A stretch of 64,000 nucleotides of DNA from an uncultured Actinomycetes bacterium (GTDB lineage: Bacteria > Actinomycetota > Actinomycetes > Nanopelagicales > Nanopelagicaceae). The position numbers were made by a program, and so were the translations under genes. The notes under the pieces are model-generated. The model did no database searches, had not been told where the DNA came from, and saw nothing but the letters and a program-made list of their open reading frames with translations. The stretch is from positions 1-64,000 of the forward strand of contig CAILHY010000024.1 in the NCBI GenBank assembly GCA_903834145.1, read 5' to 3'. Below are positions 61,585 through 64,000 of the stretch, piece after piece; position 1 is the stretch's first letter, and each line of letters begins with the position of its first letter.

Positions 61585-62298
61585 ATGGCCCGAGTCCTGC
61601 TCTTAACAAATACATTGGGAGCAAGCGCCGAAGTTCTTCCCGCACTTGGATTGCTTCAACACAACGTGCGAATCATGGCCGCTGAAGGCAGCATCCTGGT
61701 TGATATTCCAGAGACAGATATTGTTTTCATTGATGCTAGACGCGAATTACCTGCAGCTAAGAGCCTTACGCGTTTACTCACAACAACAGGAGTAGGTGCG
61801 CCACTGATCTTGATCACCACTGAGGGTGGACTCTCTGCAATGAGTCACGAGTGGGGCGTACAAGATGTCATCTTGGATACTGCAGGTCCTGCAGAAGTTG
61901 AAGCACGTATTCGAATTGCCGTTGGTGAACACACCGCGATTAGAAATGCTGCTGATCCGACATCCGGTGAAATTAGAAGCGGCGACATTGTTATTGATGA
62001 GAATTCGTACACCGCAAAGGTTAAGGGACGCACTTTGGATCTCACCTTCAAAGAATTTGAATTACTCAAGTACTTGGCACAGCACCCCGGGCGCGTTTTT
62101 ACGCGTGCACAACTCTTGCAAGAGATTTGGGGATATGACTATTTCGGTGGCACGCGCACCGTTGATGTACATATCCGGCGCTTACGATCCAAGTTGGGCC
62201 CTGAGTTTGAATCCATCATCGGAACTGTCCGCAACGTTGGTTACCGCTTCACATTGCCCACCGGCAATAAAGAGAGTCACGCCTCCGAGCGCGTTTAA
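61585..62298 (+). CDS. glnR: GlnR-type nitrogen response regulator
   Basis: The 237-residue orphan OmpR-type regulator matches actinobacterial GlnR closely. The atypical receiver begins [20 protein letters not shown] and has [12 protein letters not shown] and [14 protein letters not shown], where the usual phosphorylation pocket is incomplete. The winged-helix domain includes [40 protein letters not shown] and [15 protein letters not shown]. GlnR controls ammonium assimilation genes. mshD follows after two bases, the standard actinobacterial order, so the two are co-transcribed. Its divergent partner is the thioredoxin-like gene. Confidence 0.93.
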   Translation: MARVLLLTNTLGASAEVLPALGLLQHNVRIMAAEGSILVDIPETDIVFIDARRELPAAKSLTRLLTTTGVGAPLILITTEGGLSAMSHEWGVQDVILDTAGPAEVEARIRIAVGEHTAIRNAADPTSGEIRSGDIVIDENSYTAKVKGRTLDLTFKEFELLKYLAQHPGRVFTRAQLLQEIWGYDYFGGTRTVDVHIRRLRSKLGPEFESIIGTVRNVGYRFTLPTGNKESHASERV

Positions 62299-62300
62299 AT

Positions 62301-62774
62301 ATGCGCCACATATTGAAGATCCACCGGTCGTTGCAAGATCCCATCCCAGATAGCGCTCATGAATTCACGATCGAAAATTTTGATCCAAACCTCCACAAGC
62401 AAGAATGGCTAGACCTCAACAACAAGATATTTGATGGGCACCCCGACCAAGGTAACTGGGCGATCGAAGATCTAGAAAACCGCATAGCCGAACCTTGGTT
62501 TGATGCTCAAGGCTTCTTTATTGCGGTTGAGGGCGGACATATTGTTGGCTTCTGTTGGACCAAAATCCATCATGACCTTGTACACCAAGAGCCGACCGGT
62601 GAGTTGTACGTCGTTGGAGTTGATCCAGAATTCATAGGCCAAGGAATTGGCAAAGCAGTTTCGATCGCTGCAATGAACTACTTACTCAACAAAGGCATCA
62701 AGGACGCTATGTTGTATGTAGACGCTGATAACCAGAAAGGTTCGGCGCTCTACACCAGCCTAGGCTTTAACTAA
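62301..62774 (+). CDS. mshD: Mycothiol acetyltransferase, single-GNAT form
   Basis: The 157-residue protein is the C-terminal half of MshD. It begins RHILKIHRSLQDPIPD, the usual inter-domain linker of MshD, then EWLDLNNKIFDGHPDQGNWA and AEPWFDAQGFFIAVEGGHIV, then the acetyl-CoA-binding VVGVDPEFIGQGIGKAVSIA and the closing MLYVDADNQKGSALYTSLGF. Normal MshD is about 300 residues with two GNAT domains, of which the C-terminal one is catalytic. The N-terminal domain is absent here, because glnR ends two bases before. The last residues also stop early, where the convergent aminotransferase gene overlaps by 15 bases. It acetylates the cysteine-inositol-glucosamine precursor to mycothiol. Confidence 0.88.
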   Translation: MRHILKIHRSLQDPIPDSAHEFTIENFDPNLHKQEWLDLNNKIFDGHPDQGNWAIEDLENRIAEPWFDAQGFFIAVEGGHIVGFCWTKIHHDLVHQEPTGELYVVGVDPEFIGQGIGKAVSIAAMNYLLNKGIKDAMLYVDADNQKGSALYTSLGFN

Positions 62775-64000
62775 ATCGGCACACATGGCAGCAAATGCAA
62801 TGGTGTGTGCATCTACATCTGCTTGCGTCGTAGCCGGTGACATCAGCGCCATATTGTGAAAAGGCGTTAAAAGAAATCCGTCGTTGAGCAAACGTAGATG
62901 TATGAACTGCTCAAGTTCGAAATCTCCTGCCTCTGCAGCTTCGCGCCCAGTGCGCGGAGCCCTTGACCTGAAAACATATTCACCACGTGCTCCAAGGCGA
63001 TTGCAATGCCACGGCAAATTAAATTTTACAATTGCAGCATCCACGCCATCAGACCAACGAGTACCCAACGCAATCATGGATTCGAATGCGGCGGGAGTTA
63101 GAACCTGTGAAAGTGTGGCCCGCATAGAGGCAAGAGATAGTGCATTACCCGCAAGAGTTCCACCGATTCCGCCGGTATCAATTACGTCGAGCTCTACACG
63201 CTTGGCAATTTGCGCCGCAATCTCGTGTGTCATTCCGAATGTTCCTGTTGGGATTCCTCCGCCAATGGCTTTACCAATGGTTAAGAAATCTGGCTTAAGC
63301 CCAAGATCCTTAGTCATGCCGCCAGCGCCAACAGAAATTGTGTGCGTCTCATCAATGATCCAAATAGCACCATATTTCTTTGCTAGTTCTCCAACTTTAT
63401 GGAGGTAACCATCTTCAGGAAGAACGATGCCCACATTTGTCATCGCAGGTTCCATCAAGATTGCTGCAACATCGCCATGGGCAAGGGCGGCTTCCATTCC
63501 TGCAAGATCATTGAATTCAACAACGCGGCTTGTCTGATCCATTGGCACTGGAGCGCCGATATTTCCTTCACGAGAAACCGTGCTGCCATCATCGGCCAAA
63601 GTTGCAAAAGTTTCGTCAACACTTCCGTGATAGCAACGATCAATCACGATGATCTTTGATTTGCCCGTAATCAAGCGGGAGTATCGAAGCACATGGCGGT
63701 TGGCATCCGTAGCCGAAACAGTAAATTGCCAGAGTGGTAGACCAAAACGAGCAGCCAACTCTGTGGATACCGCAACGGCATCAGCAGTCGGCAGCATTGC
63801 TGTAATTCCACGGCCTGCTTGATCGCGTATTGCGGCAACGGTCGCCGCAGGTGAATGCCCGGTCATGGATCCGGTATCGCCTAGACAGAAATCTATGTAG
63901 CTATTTCCATCGACATCTTCAAAACGTGCACCGAGTGCGTTCTCAATGAAGACAGGGTAGGCACCTGGCCACTTGGCCATCCATGACATCGGAACGCCGC
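62760..64000 (-). CDS. Class III aminotransferase, partial at the right edge
   Basis: The reading frame continues past the window edge: positions 63990-64000 read GVP before MSWM, so the true N-terminus is missing. Visible parts include FCLGDTGSMTGHSPAATVAA, the Asp-containing WIIDETHTISVGAGG and the PLP-lysine motif LTIGKAIGGGIPTGTFGM. It is a type III transaminase or glutamate-1-semialdehyde-aminomutase-like enzyme; the conserved GVPMSWMAKWPG N-terminus is seen in actinobacterial aspartate aminotransferase family proteins. The reaction cannot be decided. It converges with mshD, overlapping it by 15 bases. Confidence 0.88.
   Translation of the reverse strand, partial: GVPMSWMAKWPGAYPVFIENALGARFEDVDGNSYIDFCLGDTGSMTGHSPAATVAAIRDQAGRGITAMLPTADAVAVSTELAARFGLPLWQFTVSATDANRHVLRYSRLITGKSKIIVIDRCYHGSVDETFATLADDGSTVSREGNIGAPVPMDQTSRVVEFNDLAGMEAALAHGDVAAILMEPAMTNVGIVLPEDGYLHKVGELAKKYGAIWIIDETHTISVGAGGMTKDLGLKPDFLTIGKAIGGGIPTGTFGMTHEIAAQIAKRVELDVIDTGGIGGTLAGNALSLASMRATLSQVLTPAAFESMIALGTRWSDGVDAAIVKFNLPWHCNRLGARGEYVFRSRAPRTGREAAEAGDFELEQFIHLRLLNDGFLLTPFHNMALMSPATTQADVDAHTIAFAAMCADLVKA

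Overview
The window looks like chromosome from a free-living actinobacterium of modest GC content, most likely the freshwater acI lineage (Nanopelagicales, Planktophila-like). The case rests on family content: mycothiol genes (mshA, mshD), CarD, SenX3-RegX3-PhoU, the atypical OmpR-type regulator GlnR, MurT/GatD, and the actinobacterial families DUF2530, DUF3027, DUF3263 and DUF4395. The lineage assignment is inference; no rRNA is present. Genes are densely packed with many ATGA or TAATG overlaps, and no gap exceeds 300 bases. I saw no insertion sequence, prophage, integrase or CRISPR array.

Layout. 1-5.7 kb: a membrane protein cut by the left edge, tRNA-Arg, a saccharopine-dehydrogenase-like protein with a GMC oxidoreductase, a BadF-type sugar kinase and an SDR. 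5.8-10.4 kb: a secreted protein, a membrane GGDEF protein preceded by a 26-bp near-palindrome, a photolyase and an esterase. 10.3-17.9 kb: a maltodextrin operon read leftwards (MalE, hairpin, MalF, MalG, secreted amylase, cytoplasmic amylase). 18-28.6 kb: citrate synthase, pdxH, serC, two MFS carriers, DUF2530, a cold-shock-domain protein, DUF3027, groEL with a CIRCE operator, DUF3263 and a PLP decarboxylase. 28.6-32.6 kb: SDR-DUF2867 fusion, gatD-murT and a beta-carbonic anhydrase.

32.6-34.7 kb holds the least familiar block: a secreted protein with four 9-residue DTxTV repeats, a 12-bp intergenic hairpin, an ECF sigma factor, a membrane protein with a Pro/Ser/Thr-rich repeat tail placed like an anti-sigma factor, and a 35-residue Lys-rich protein on the other strand. 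34.7-41.1 kb is a leftward operon: phosphonatase-like HAD hydrolase, binding protein, two permeases, ATPase and metallophosphoesterase. It looks like uptake and breakdown of an organophosphorus compound. A long hairpin and tRNA-Thr lie upstream.

41.5-47.2 kb: ppx, a Nudix/histidine-phosphatase fusion and ppk1 (polyphosphate turnover), then a GH2-like protein that has lost its catalytic residues. 47.2-51.4 kb: SGNH hydrolase, rlmB, cysS, ispF, carD. 51.6-58.7 kb: lipoprotein, regX3-senX3, phoU, gpmA, YbjN, mshA, asparaginase, a nitrobindin-like protein and a 37-residue membrane peptide. 58.8-64 kb: DsrE-like protein, ygfZ, a Fur-family regulator, DUF4395, thioredoxin, glnR, a single-domain mshD and a class III aminotransferase cut by the right edge.

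Functionally, three themes recur: scavenging of starch-like glucans; phosphate economy (SenX3-RegX3-PhoU, polyphosphate enzymes and the organophosphorus operon); and thiol/redox housekeeping. The strongest leads are the sigma-factor/repeat-protein locus, the degenerate GH2 protein, the organophosphorus operon with its upstream hairpin, and the half-size MshD.
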